Shown here in pieces: positions 35,934 through 44,262 of a DNA stretch of 64,000 bases. Source of the stretch: an uncultured Clostridia bacterium (GTDB lineage: Bacteria; Bacillota; Clostridia; Christensenellales; Borkfalkiaceae); assembly GCA_937912025.1 (NCBI GenBank), contig CALDOZ010000009.1, forward strand, positions 1-64,000. Reading direction: 5' to 3'. The first letter of the stretch is position 1. Each line of letters starts with the position of its first letter. The notes below the pieces were generated by a model that was not told the origin of the DNA, did no database searches, and worked only from the letters and a program-made list of their open reading frames with translations. Position numbers and translations under genes: made by a program.

Positions 35934-36399
35934 TGCTATTTATTACGCCAATTACGTCGCTAGATAAGTATAACGATAAGTCTTCATTGTTTTTTATTGC
36001 ATTTCTAACCTTTGTAGAAGAAACGTCTAAAAGTTCTTTCTCGCAAGGGAAATACATAGTAACAAGTTCAGGATATAACTCTTTATTTAAAAAATACATA
36101 TCGTTTTCATAAAGATAGTCGGTATTATTTCTAACTCCCCTAACGTAATAAATAGCGCCTTCTTGCTTCATAAGGTCAACGACAAGTCCGTCGTGAATAA
36201 CCGCCTTAACGTTAGCGTATTTGCTTACCGCAAACTTAACCATTTCAAGACGAATTTGCTTAGAAAACAAAGACGTTTTGTTAGGATTAACGCAAATAGC
36301 AACTATAACTTCGTCAAATAACTTAGAAGCCTTTTCAATAACCTTTTCGTGACCTAAAGTTATAGGGTCGAAAGTACCTGCAAAAATTGCTTTTTTCAT
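35923..36399 (-). CDS. coaD: Phosphopantetheine adenylyltransferase
   Basis: Penultimate step of coenzyme A synthesis. Nucleotidyltransferase motif AGTFDPITLGHEKVI at the N-terminus, KQIRLEMV and YVRGVRNNTDYLYE, and the C-terminal ISSTKVR-type motif as VSSTKVRNAI. 158 residues. It overlaps rsmD by 4 bases, the usual rsmD-coaD pair. Confidence 0.97.
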   Translation of the reverse strand: MKKAIFAGTFDPITLGHEKVIEKASKLFDEVIVAICVNPNKTSLFSKQIRLEMVKFAVSKYANVKAVIHDGLVVDLMKQEGAIYYVRGVRNNTDYLYENDMYFLNKELYPELVTMYFPCEKELLDVSSTKVRNAIKNNEDLSLYLSSDVIGVINSIKE

Positions 36400-36932
36400 T
36401 GCTTACTCCTTAACATTTCAAATACGGCTATGCCGTATTTTCTTTTATCGTAAATTTCAAAAAATTCCGTGGAAAAACTATCGTAATCGCTTTTATGCTC
36501 GTAAATTATAATTCCGCCGTCATTAAGTAAATTGCGCTCGTAAATTATTTTTAAAAGCACGTTTGCGTCACGGTAATTATAAGGCGGGTCAAAAAATATT
36601 ACGTCATACTTGTCCGCCGTTTTTTTCAAGAAAACGTCAGCGCTTATATTATTGACGTTAGCGTTTTCTTTAATAAGTGATAAATTGCTTTTTAAAATTT
36701 TTATACTTTCTAACGAACTATCAACGAAAGTTACGTTACTTGCTCCGCGAGAAATTGCCTCAATACCAATAGACCCAGTACCTGAAAACATATCTAAAAA
36801 GTTTGAATTTACTACCTTTAAAGACAGTATATTAAATAGCGCTTCTTTCGCCCTATCGCTAGTAGGACGAATATCGTCGCCACTAAAAGATTTTAAAACT
36901 CTACCTCTATGTTTTCCGCTAACAATTCTCAT
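36396..36932 (-). CDS. rsmD: 16S rRNA (guanine-966-N2)-methyltransferase
   Basis: Starts with the family signature MRIVSGKHRGRVL, then RPTSDRAKEALFNIL, the SAM site FLDMFSGTGSIGIEAISRGA and the catalytic FFDPPY. 178 residues is typical. Overlaps alr by 4 bases and coaD by 4, so the three genes form one translational unit. Confidence 0.95.
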   Translation of the reverse strand: MRIVSGKHRGRVLKSFSGDDIRPTSDRAKEALFNILSLKVVNSNFLDMFSGTGSIGIEAISRGASNVTFVDSSLESIKILKSNLSLIKENANVNNISADVFLKKTADKYDVIFFDPPYNYRDANVLLKIIYERNLLNDGGIIIYEHKSDYDSFSTEFFEIYDKRKYGIAVFEMLRSKQ

Positions 36933-37948
36933 TTATATATCCTTTGACTGCGTTTTGTTATATTCGTTAAAACTTCGTAACTTATAGTGCCGTAACTTTT
37001 AGCAAGTTTTTCTACGTCGCTAACTATCGTAACGTAACTACTATTAGTTAAATTAGTAGCGCATAAATCCATACACGCATTACCTATAACGCCGTTTGTG
37101 TTCGACCTAAAAATACCGTCGGCGTACCCAAGCCTAATAACCGAAACGCCGTCTACCACGCTTAAATTATCGCCGTACATTAAGTGTTTGTTTTTTATAT
37201 TATACCTATTAACAAGCCTTTTAGCCTTAATTTTCATAATAGGTTTTACTTTAATTTTATCAGTTTTATAAGGTAAATATCCATATAACAATATGCCTAC
37301 CCTTACCATATCGAATAAATATTCTTTACCCTTTAAAATCCCACCGCTTGATGATAAATGCAAAACGGCGTTCTTATTATATTCTTTTACGGGCTTAGAT
37401 AGATTTTTAAAAACTTCAAGTTGATGATTTGAATACTCGTCGTTACTAGGCGAGCCAAGATGAGAATAACATCCCGTAATTTTAATAAATTTGCCTCGTC
37501 TTTTAGCGTAATTAACGCATTTTTGAACGTCTTTAACATCGTCAATTCCAAGCCTATTCATTCCGCTATTTATTTTTATATGAACGCTTGCTCTTTTATT
37601 TAAAAGCACGGCGTTTTTATAAATAAATTTAAGTTCATAAGGGCTTGTAACGGTAAGCGTTATTTTAAGCGATATTAACCTTTTAGCGTTTTGTTTAAAG
37701 ACGGGCGTTAATAAAAGTATTTCTTTGTCAATACCCGCTTGGCGAAGTTTTACACACTCGCTCTCAAGCGACACGGCAAAACAATCAACCTTATTATATA
37801 AAGCGTTTGCAATTTCAACTATACCGTGACCGTAAGCGTCCGACTTTACAACTGCGCAAATTTTAGCAGTTTTTGTAAACTTTTTTACGTTGTTTAAGTT
37901 GTATTTTAATTTAGTTAAAGATATTTCTGCTACGTTAGGTAATGACAT
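36929..37948 (-). CDS. alr: Alanine racemase
   Basis: PLP enzyme making D-alanine for peptidoglycan. PLP-lysine in AVVKSDAYGHG (K35), the barrel motif NSGMNRLGI and the catalytic Tyr in MYGDNLSV (about 250), then IRLGYADGIFR. At 339 residues it is about 30 shorter than Bacillus Alr, mainly in the C-terminal beta domain, but both catalytic residues are present. SD GAGGG. First gene of alr-rsmD-coaD. Confidence 0.94.
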   Translation of the reverse strand: MSLPNVAEISLTKLKYNLNNVKKFTKTAKICAVVKSDAYGHGIVEIANALYNKVDCFAVSLESECVKLRQAGIDKEILLLTPVFKQNAKRLISLKITLTVTSPYELKFIYKNAVLLNKRASVHIKINSGMNRLGIDDVKDVQKCVNYAKRRGKFIKITGCYSHLGSPSNDEYSNHQLEVFKNLSKPVKEYNKNAVLHLSSSGGILKGKEYLFDMVRVGILLYGYLPYKTDKIKVKPIMKIKAKRLVNRYNIKNKHLMYGDNLSVVDGVSVIRLGYADGIFRSNTNGVIGNACMDLCATNLTNSSYVTIVSDVEKLAKSYGTISYEVLTNITKRSQRIYK

Positions 37949-38008
37949 TTTTTATTCCCTCATACCTAAAATATGAAATATTTTTAATAATTGTTTTACT
38001 TTATTGCG

Positions 38009-39628
38009 TCAATTTAACGATATAGTTTTATCAACGTAATTTTTAGCGTTTTGGCTATGAGATACCATAATAACCGTTTTGTGTGAATTTTTAATGTTTT
38101 CAAGAAGTTGAATTTCCGTTTTACTATCAAGCGCCGACGTTGGCTCGTCAAGAACTAAAATAGGGCGATTAGCAATATACGCTCTTGCAATAGCAACCCT
38201 TTGCGCTTGACCTTCAGAAATAGTAGTTCCCTTTTCGCCAATCACGCCGTTCAGTCCGCCCACGGACTCGATAACGTCGTCAAGACACGCAAAATGTATA
38301 GCGTCTAAAATTTCTTCATCACTCGCGCTTTCGTTTATTAGCGTAATATTATCTTTAAGCGTACCGCTAAATAGCATATTACCTTGAAAAGCAACGGCAA
38401 ACGCACCTTTTAGCGCATACGAATTGATAAAACCTTTGTCATAGTAAACGTCAACGCTACCTTCACTTGGCTCGTATACGCCCGTAATTAATTTTAGCAA
38501 CGTACTCTTACCAGCGCCCGTTTTACCATTTATTAAAACTTTTTGGTTAGCGTCAATAGTAAATGTTAAATTATCTATAACCTTTTCGTTATCATAACTA
38601 AACGAAACGCCGTTTACAAAGATTTTTTCAACTTCTAACTTAGGTGATAAATACTGTTGTTCAAGCCCCGTAATCGTTACAATCCTATCAGCGCATACGC
38701 CCATTTCATAATAAGTGTTGATTATAGGAGCAAACGCCGTGATTGGAGAGCGAGCCTGCATTAATAGTTGAATTATACTTACTAAGGCAAAACTTGAAAA
38801 TATTTCCACGCCTTGAGGATAATTTACGCTTACCACTAAACTTACAACTATCGCAGTAAGGTAAATTGCGTTGAATAATAAATGATTAAGCGAAGAAAAA
38901 GTAGACTGAAAATAACGCTGAGTTTTTCTTGCCGATTGATATCCTATAAGTTTTTCGGAAATCATATCTAAAACCTTATTTTCAGCGCGAAGCCCTTTTA
39001 CCGTTAATAAATTGGACGTTGCTTCATTAATTAAAGCCGACGTTTCTCCGTCTTTTTCACGCGTCTTTTTAAAAAGGCGCATAGTTATTTTTCTAACAAA
39101 GTAGGTAATTACAATCATAAGTAAGCCCGAACAAATTAAAACTACCGTAAACGTTGGGCTTAACACGACAAGGGCAACTACTATCGCAAGAAGGCTTATT
39201 ATTACGTTTACTATTTGCGGTAAAATCATAACGTAAGTCATAGCAAAACTTGCGCAGTCTGACTGCACTCTATTTATAACTTCGCCCGACGGAATTTGTG
39301 AAGACTTTAAGTAGGCTGTTGAAAAATAACTTTTCAAAACGTCTTTTTTAACTGAAATTTCCGCTTCGATTTTAATTTTTTCACTAAACGCGTTTGCAAA
39401 AGCGGTAATTACGAAAACTAAAAGAATAAGGCTTGCGCTTATTATAATAGACGTTACCTTGTCAAACGGACCTTCGTTATTTGTAAACACTTGCAAAATA
39501 AATTGAATTGAAAGAGCGAATAATACCGATAATATTGAGTTTAACGCGCCAAGTAAAATTAAAATAAACTGTTTAAGTTTTAAGTTTTTTATACTTTGCG
39601 ATACGGTTTTTACGTTTTTATTTTTCAT
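38009..39628 (-). CDS. ABC-type exporter half-transporter (permease fused to ATPase)
   Basis: 539 residues: six-helix transmembrane domain (about 1-310) and nucleotide-binding domain with Walker A NGKTGAGKSTLLKLI, Q-loop, signature ISEGQAQRVAIARAY (in place of LSGGQ), Walker B LVLDEPTSALD and H-loop VSHS. Works as a homodimer or with a distant partner. Substrate unknown (lipid, peptide or drug). SD AAAGGAAG. Single gene, 60 bases upstream of alr. Confidence 0.88.
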   Translation of the reverse strand: MKNKNVKTVSQSIKNLKLKQFILILLGALNSILSVLFALSIQFILQVFTNNEGPFDKVTSIIISASLILLVFVITAFANAFSEKIKIEAEISVKKDVLKSYFSTAYLKSSQIPSGEVINRVQSDCASFAMTYVMILPQIVNVIISLLAIVVALVVLSPTFTVVLICSGLLMIVITYFVRKITMRLFKKTREKDGETSALINEATSNLLTVKGLRAENKVLDMISEKLIGYQSARKTQRYFQSTFSSLNHLLFNAIYLTAIVVSLVVSVNYPQGVEIFSSFALVSIIQLLMQARSPITAFAPIINTYYEMGVCADRIVTITGLEQQYLSPKLEVEKIFVNGVSFSYDNEKVIDNLTFTIDANQKVLINGKTGAGKSTLLKLITGVYEPSEGSVDVYYDKGFINSYALKGAFAVAFQGNMLFSGTLKDNITLINESASDEEILDAIHFACLDDVIESVGGLNGVIGEKGTTISEGQAQRVAIARAYIANRPILVLDEPTSALDSKTEIQLLENIKNSHKTVIMVSHSQNAKNYVDKTISLN

Positions 39629-39783
39629 AAACTTCCTTTAAATATTAGGCGTAAAACTTTTTAAGTTTTAAAATCTTTTATTTATGGTAACATTTTTTAC
39701 AAATATTGTCAATGCTAAACGTAAACACTACCCAGTAATTACTAAGTTTATTTAATTTTTGTAGCGTTGTTTTGCGTTTGTTA

Positions 39784-39812
39784 TTGTATTTAAAAGTAAA
39801 ATGTGTTAAAAT
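39784..39812 (+). promoter_or_regulatory. Promoter placing the transcript start at the DUF6062 start codon
   Basis: TTGTAT (39784-39789), 17 bases, extended -10 TGTTAAAAT (TAAAAT at 39807-39812), then six bases to the ATG at 39819. No SD. Strongest leaderless candidate in the window because both hexamers and the TG are present. Confidence 0.7.
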
Positions 39813-39818
39813 TAACGT

Positions 39819-40514
39819 ATGGGTTACAATATTTCAACAATGTTTATATGGGAATTTTTTAACGGCGATTGCGAATGCCCTATGTGCAGGCTCCGCCAAA
39901 AGACTGAAAGCGACTGCGCCGACACTTATTTGAGTGAGGCGGTTATGGAAGAAACTGAGCGCGGTCACGTTAATAAATACGGTTTTTGCAAAGAGCATTT
40001 CGACCTTTTATACGCTGGTCGTAATAAACTCGGTCTTGCGCTACAAATCAGCACGCGCATTAAAACACTTAATCATTACGTTAAAGAAGTTAAAGACGGT
40101 AAATCCGCTAAAAAACTTGCCGATAAACTTAAAGGCGAAACGTGCGATTGCGTTATGTGCCGTAAAATAGAGTTTAATATGAAGCGCTATTTTGAAACGG
40201 TTTGCAAACTGTACGGCGATGATGAAAAGTTCCGTGAAAAGTCCTTTAAATCGGTAAAAGGATTTTGCTTTCCGTGTTTTATTCGTTTGCTTGAAAATGC
40301 AAGTAAAGCAGGTAAGTACACCCCTAATCTTTTAAACGATTTATTTACCATTCAAAAATTAAGCATCAACGAACTCGATAAAGATATAACCGACTTTACA
40401 ATGGCGTTTGACTATCACTCAACAAGTATGCCTAGCGAAAAAGCAACGGCATCACTTCGCCGTTCAAGAGTAAAACTATACGGAGAAAAACCTTTACCGC
40501 CTATACGAAAATAA
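39819..40514 (+). CDS. DUF6062-like cysteine-rich protein
   Basis: 231 residues, no membrane segment. Four cysteine groups are spaced along it: CECPMC (about 19-24), GFCKEH (about 57), CDCVMC (about 110) and GFCFPCF (about 150); the pattern suggests two internally repeated metal-binding modules. I associate it with the DUF6062 family of Clostridia, from memory; function unknown. Predicted leaderless. It is followed 58 bases later by the WbsX-type gene, with no terminator seen between. Confidence 0.7.
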   Translation: MGYNISTMFIWEFFNGDCECPMCRLRQKTESDCADTYLSEAVMEETERGHVNKYGFCKEHFDLLYAGRNKLGLALQISTRIKTLNHYVKEVKDGKSAKKLADKLKGETCDCVMCRKIEFNMKRYFETVCKLYGDDEKFREKSFKSVKGFCFPCFIRLLENASKAGKYTPNLLNDLFTIQKLSINELDKDITDFTMAFDYHSTSMPSEKATASLRRSRVKLYGEKPLPPIRK

Positions 40515-40572
40515 CGGCTTTTTCTTGAAAATTTTTAAATAAAACAAAATACTAATCAAAATGGAGCTAATT

Positions 40573-41685
40573 ATGAAAAAATATGACGTAGCGGCGTATA
40601 TTTGGCCCGCTTATACAGGTGACGAGCCAAGAACTCGTATCTTTTGGAAAGACGGCATTGGCGAATGGCAAAGTGTAAAATCGGCAAACAAGCGCTTTGA
40701 AGAACATATTTGGCCAAGAAAACCACTTTGGGGGTATGTTAATGAAGCAGATCCTAAAGTTATGGAAATGCAAATAGACCAAGCGTATAAACACGGGGTT
40801 AACGTTTTTATTTACGACTGGTATTGGTATGATAATCGCCCGTTTTTAGAAAACTGTCTTAACGACGGGTATCTTAAAGCAAAAAATAACGACAAAGTTA
40901 AGTTCTACATAATGTGGGCAAACCACAACGCTAATAACGTATGGAACAAAGATTTGTCAGACGACTACGGCGACGTTATTAACTGGAACGGAGCAGTTTC
41001 GCTTGACGTATTTAAAAATATTGTAGATAGAACTATTGAAAAATATTTTAAGCACCCCTCTTACTATAAAATTGACGGCATGCCCGTTTATTCCATTTAC
41101 GAACTTAAAAACTTTGTAAACGGACTTGGTGGAATTGAAAAAGCAAAAGAAGGTATTGAATATTTCCGTAATCAAACAATAAAAGCGGGATTTAAAGGTT
41201 TACATCTTCAACTAATTGCTTGGGGCAAAAATAATCTTAACGTTAGCGGAGTTGATAGTAACGGTAACGACTGCACCGTTTCTTTTGAAGAATTGGGATT
41301 TGATAGTATTACAAACTATCAATACTGTCACCTCACCAACGTTGACCGCGATTATCTTGACGTGCTAAAAGACGTTAAAAAAGAGTTTGACCGCATAGAT
41401 AATGAATATAAAACGACGTATTTTCCGCACGCTACCATTGGTTGGGACAATACGCCGAGATTTAAACGCAATCGTGGTGCGATATGTTATAATAACACTC
41501 CTGAAAATTTTGAAAAGGCGTTACGCCTTGCAAAAAATTACGTTGACACGCATGACCTTCCGTGTAATCTTATAACCATTAACAGTTGGAACGAGTGGAC
41601 GGAATCAAGTTATCTTGAGCCTGACGATATTTATGGTTACGGATATCTTGAAGCAATAAAAAAGGTATTTAAAGACCAAATATAA
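40573..41685 (+). CDS. WbsX-type glycoside hydrolase family 99-like protein
   Basis: 370 residues resembling the Glyco_tran_WbsX / GH99-like domain: VAAYIWPAY near the start, NVFIYDWYWYDNRPFLE, FYIMWANHNANNVW, and LITINSWNEWTESSYLEPD with an acidic pair near the C-terminus. Related proteins sit in O-antigen or rhamnan loci, where they are often called lipopolysaccharide biosynthesis proteins; a hydrolase or transferase role is unproven. The ATG at 40573 has GGAG 8 bases upstream; the ATG at 40561 contains that SD, so I reject it. Confidence 0.85.
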   Translation: MKKYDVAAYIWPAYTGDEPRTRIFWKDGIGEWQSVKSANKRFEEHIWPRKPLWGYVNEADPKVMEMQIDQAYKHGVNVFIYDWYWYDNRPFLENCLNDGYLKAKNNDKVKFYIMWANHNANNVWNKDLSDDYGDVINWNGAVSLDVFKNIVDRTIEKYFKHPSYYKIDGMPVYSIYELKNFVNGLGGIEKAKEGIEYFRNQTIKAGFKGLHLQLIAWGKNNLNVSGVDSNGNDCTVSFEELGFDSITNYQYCHLTNVDRDYLDVLKDVKKEFDRIDNEYKTTYFPHATIGWDNTPRFKRNRGAICYNNTPENFEKALRLAKNYVDTHDLPCNLITINSWNEWTESSYLEPDDIYGYGYLEAIKKVFKDQI

Positions 41686-41690
41686 AACTT

Positions 41691-41718
41691 ACCCCTTTGT
41701 GAAAACAAAGGGGTTTTT
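41691..41718 (+). terminator. Terminator after the WbsX-type gene
   Basis: Perfect 10-base stem ACCCCTTTGT with ACAAAGGGGT followed by TTTT. Confidence 0.92.
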
Positions 41719-41722
41719 CCAT

Positions 41723-41749
41723 AAAAAAAGCACCCGTTGGGGTGCTTTT
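41723..41749 (-). terminator. Terminator of the purine permease gene
   Basis: Stem AAAAGCACCC (41726-41735) with GGGTGCTTTT (41740-41749), and a minus-sense T tract at 41723-41729. Confidence 0.9.
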
Positions 41750-41769
41750 AGTTTTTATTTGTTTTGTTC

Positions 41770-43353
41770 TTACGCAACAGGTACGAAGAAGTAAACGAGG
41801 AATAATGCAGTTACGATAAGCGCAACGATAGAAACCTTAAATTCAGGTTTTTGTTTTGGAGCGTCAGCACTTTCTTTATCAGCGCCACCTTTACCTAATA
41901 AGTAAGCAACGAGTCTTACAAGGTAATCGATAACGGCAAGGATAGTGTAAGCAACCATACCAACACCAATACCTTTAGTGATTGAGTAAGAAAGAACCAT
42001 AACAACGATTGTTAAGAAAGCAACTGTTGCGTTAATAGCGTCACTAAAATCAACTGCTTTAACGTTGTTTTTCATCATAAGAACGCCAACGTAAATAAGA
42101 GCAGATGCAGTAGCAGCGCTAGGAATTGTTGCAAATACAGGCATTGCGAAAATAGCAAGGAAGAATAAGCAAGCAGTTGTGAAAGCAGTAAGACCTGTTC
42201 TACCACCAGCAGCAACACCAGCACCAGATTCAACGAATGTAGTAACTGTTGAAGTACCAAGCATAGCGCCCGCGCAAGTAGCAACGGCGTCAGAAATCAT
42301 AATTTTATCATAGTTATAAGGTTTATTGTTTTCGTCAGATAAAATTCTGTTACCACCACAGCAACCAACGATTGTTCCCATTGTGTCGAACATATCAATC
42401 ATACACATAGTAATGATAATCATAATTACTGTAAAGAGTGAACCTGCAGGGAAACCGTCTTTAAATACCGTTACGAAAGAACCGAATACGCTGTTTTCTC
42501 CAACTGAGAAGAAGTTAGCGAAATTTTCCCAGAACTTCCAAGAAATACCAGGAATGTTACCAGAAAGCGTAGAAAGGTTAGTAACGCCAAAAGGTATACC
42601 AACGATTGTTGCACCTAAAATACCGATAATAACAGAACCTTTAACGTTAAATTTATCTAAAACTGTAATTAAAATTAAGCCAATAAGCGCAACTGATGCA
42701 GTCTTAGCAGCGTTGCCAGCAGTACCAGACCATTGAATCATTTGTTCGCCCCAGTTAGTAAAATCAACGAAACCAACTTGAGTGTATTGGTTAGTGATGA
42801 TAATACCAGCGTTTTGGAAGCCGATATAAGCAATAAATAAGCCGATACCAACTGAAATTGCGCTACGAACGGCAACAGGCATACCATCGAAAATCATTTC
42901 ACGGAAAGTTTTACCTTTAATTGAAATGGTAGATAAGAGCAAGAAGATGATACCAGAAATAAGAACCATCATAAATGCTTGACCAATTGTGAAGCTGAAA
43001 ACGTATGTTGATACGAAACCAACGCCACCGCCGATAATAGTACCAATCATTGAGTTAAGACCCATACCAGACGCTTGAGCAAGAGGCATTTTAGCAAGGA
43101 AAGCCATTAAAAGCGTACCGATAATAGCACCAAATGCAGTAGCCATAAAGATTGATGGCCAAAGTACGTTATCAGTAGGTGTAAAAGTAGCGTTACCGTC
43201 AACAAATGCTCCACCCCACAAAATTTGGTTAGGGTTAACCGTTAAAATGTACGACATTGCAAGGAAAGTAACTATACCTGCAATAATTTCCGTCTTAACG
43301 GTAGTCTGTTTTGCTTCAGGGTCAAAGCCCAAAAGCTTTGCAAACTTAGACAT
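41770..43353 (-). CDS. NCS2-family purine permease, AzgA/PbuG type
   Basis: Proton-coupled adenine/guanine/hypoxanthine uptake. 527 residues, about 13 membrane segments. The N-terminus (TEIIAGIVTFLAMSYILTVN) and the motifs GLNSMIGT and MIDMFDTMGT are typical of the AzgA branch. There is an extra lumenal stretch at about 45-65 (GAFVDGNATFTPTDNVLW). Strong promoter at 43404-43432, SD AAGGAGG. I looked for a purine riboswitch in the 40-base leader and found none. Base usage is like highly expressed genes (GCAACT-rich). Confidence 0.92.
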   Translation of the reverse strand: MSKFAKLLGFDPEAKQTTVKTEIIAGIVTFLAMSYILTVNPNQILWGGAFVDGNATFTPTDNVLWPSIFMATAFGAIIGTLLMAFLAKMPLAQASGMGLNSMIGTIIGGGVGFVSTYVFSFTIGQAFMMVLISGIIFLLLSTISIKGKTFREMIFDGMPVAVRSAISVGIGLFIAYIGFQNAGIIITNQYTQVGFVDFTNWGEQMIQWSGTAGNAAKTASVALIGLILITVLDKFNVKGSVIIGILGATIVGIPFGVTNLSTLSGNIPGISWKFWENFANFFSVGENSVFGSFVTVFKDGFPAGSLFTVIMIIITMCMIDMFDTMGTIVGCCGGNRILSDENNKPYNYDKIMISDAVATCAGAMLGTSTVTTFVESGAGVAAGGRTGLTAFTTACLFFLAIFAMPVFATIPSAATASALIYVGVLMMKNNVKAVDFSDAINATVAFLTIVVMVLSYSITKGIGVGMVAYTILAVIDYLVRLVAYLLGKGGADKESADAPKQKPEFKVSIVALIVTALFLVYFFVPVA

Positions 43354-43403
43354 AAAAATAATCCTCCTTAGTTTATCGCTTTAACGCGATATTAATTATA
43401 TAT

Positions 43404-43432
43404 ATTTTATCACACTATTTTCACACTTTCAA
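43404..43432 (-). promoter_or_regulatory. Purine permease promoter with GTGTGA repeat in the spacer
   Basis: TTGAAA (43427-43432), 17 bases, TAAAAT (43404-43409). The spacer holds a direct repeat GTGTGA-AAATA-GTGTGA, a possible regulator site. A small hairpin ATCGC-GTTAAA-GCGAT lies in the leader. Confidence 0.75.
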
Positions 43433-43503
43433 TATATTTTTCGTTTTTTTTCGACTTATTTTTTAATAAAATAATTAATTTTATAATAACCTAACTTTTA
43501 CAT

Positions 43504-43551
43504 ACTATCGAAATCGGACATATTTTTAAAAATATGTCCGATTTCGATAGT
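43504..43551. repeat. 48-base perfect palindrome, copy 1
   Basis: The arm ACTATCGAAATCGGACAT followed by ATTTTT and its exact complement form an uninterrupted 48-base palindrome in the space between ysxC and the permease gene. Copy 2 is at 53740-53789. There is no T-tract after the structure, so it is not a normal terminator. No flanking target duplication is obvious. Confidence 0.9.
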
Positions 43552-43571
43552 CCTTTAACTCCCTAAATACA

Positions 43572-43598
43572 AAAAGACAAGAAAAATTCTTGCCTTTT
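43572..43598 (-). terminator. Terminator after ysxC
   Basis: 12-base stem AAAAGRCAAGAA/TTCTTGCCTTTT with a G-U pair in the minus-strand RNA, then TTTTTG. It ends 14 bases after the ysxC stop. Confidence 0.8.
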
Positions 43599-43611
43599 AA
43601 AGTAATTTTAT

Positions 43612-44262
43612 TTATTCACCGTCTATAATATCGTCAATTTCATCGTCATCGCCGTCTAAGTCAGTTTTGTAAAACTCGTCGTTATATACCGAAATTACTT
43701 GCTCGAGTTTTGCTAAAATTTTATCTTTGCCATACCCCGTTTCAGACGATACCGCCGTTATCATATTACCGCCTACCGTTAAGTAAGCGCCAATACTATC
43801 AAGGCGTTGTTTTATGCGCGTTTTCCCTATTTTGTCAGCCTTAGTTGCAATAATAGTAAACGGTATTGCGTACGAGTGAAGATAATTAATCATGCTTTCG
43901 TCGTCACGCGTTGGGTCGTGGCGAATGTCAACGAGCGATAAAACATGCGCTATTTGAGAAAGAGCAAAAAAATCTTCCATTAAATGCGCCCACTTTTGCT
44001 TTTCTTTATCGCTTACTTTTGCAAAGCCGTAACCGGGCAAATCGGCAAGAATAAATTCACCGAAATCAAAATAGTTTACGAGTCTTGTGCGTCCGGGAGT
44101 AACTGAAGTGCGCGCTAAATTTTTACGATTAGCAAGAGTGTTTATAAGCGAACTTTTACCAACGTTAGACTTTCCGCAAATTGCAATAATTGGCTTATTA
44201 GATTTTATAAAGTTTTTTTTGTCGGCAACCGACGTGATAAAAGTTGCGTTTTTTATAATCAT
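43612..44262 (-). CDS. ysxC: Ribosome biogenesis GTPase YsxC/EngB
   Basis: TrmE-Era-EngA-type GTPase needed for 50S assembly. G1 GKSNVGKSSLINTL, G3 DLPGYG and G4 TKAD are present. 216 residues, with an acidic C-terminal tail (DLDGDDDEIDDIIDGE) that is longer than usual. It overlaps the lon stop by 4 bases, the classic lon-ysxC pair. Confidence 0.97.
   Translation of the reverse strand: MIIKNATFITSVADKKNFIKSNKPIIAICGKSNVGKSSLINTLANRKNLARTSVTPGRTRLVNYFDFGEFILADLPGYGFAKVSDKEKQKWAHLMEDFFALSQIAHVLSLVDIRHDPTRDDESMINYLHSYAIPFTIIATKADKIGKTRIKQRLDSIGAYLTVGGNMITAVSSETGYGKDKILAKLEQVISVYNDEFYKTDLDGDDDEIDDIIDGE

Noticed and set aside
43354..43403. Purine riboswitch before the AzgA-type permease
   Set aside because: The leader from the mapped-looking promoter is only about 50 bases and lacks the conserved three-way junction; only a small hairpin is present.
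43504..43551. Palindrome read as a rho-independent terminator
   Set aside because: The Ts are in the loop, not after the stem, on either strand, and a proper ysxC terminator already exists at 43572-43598.
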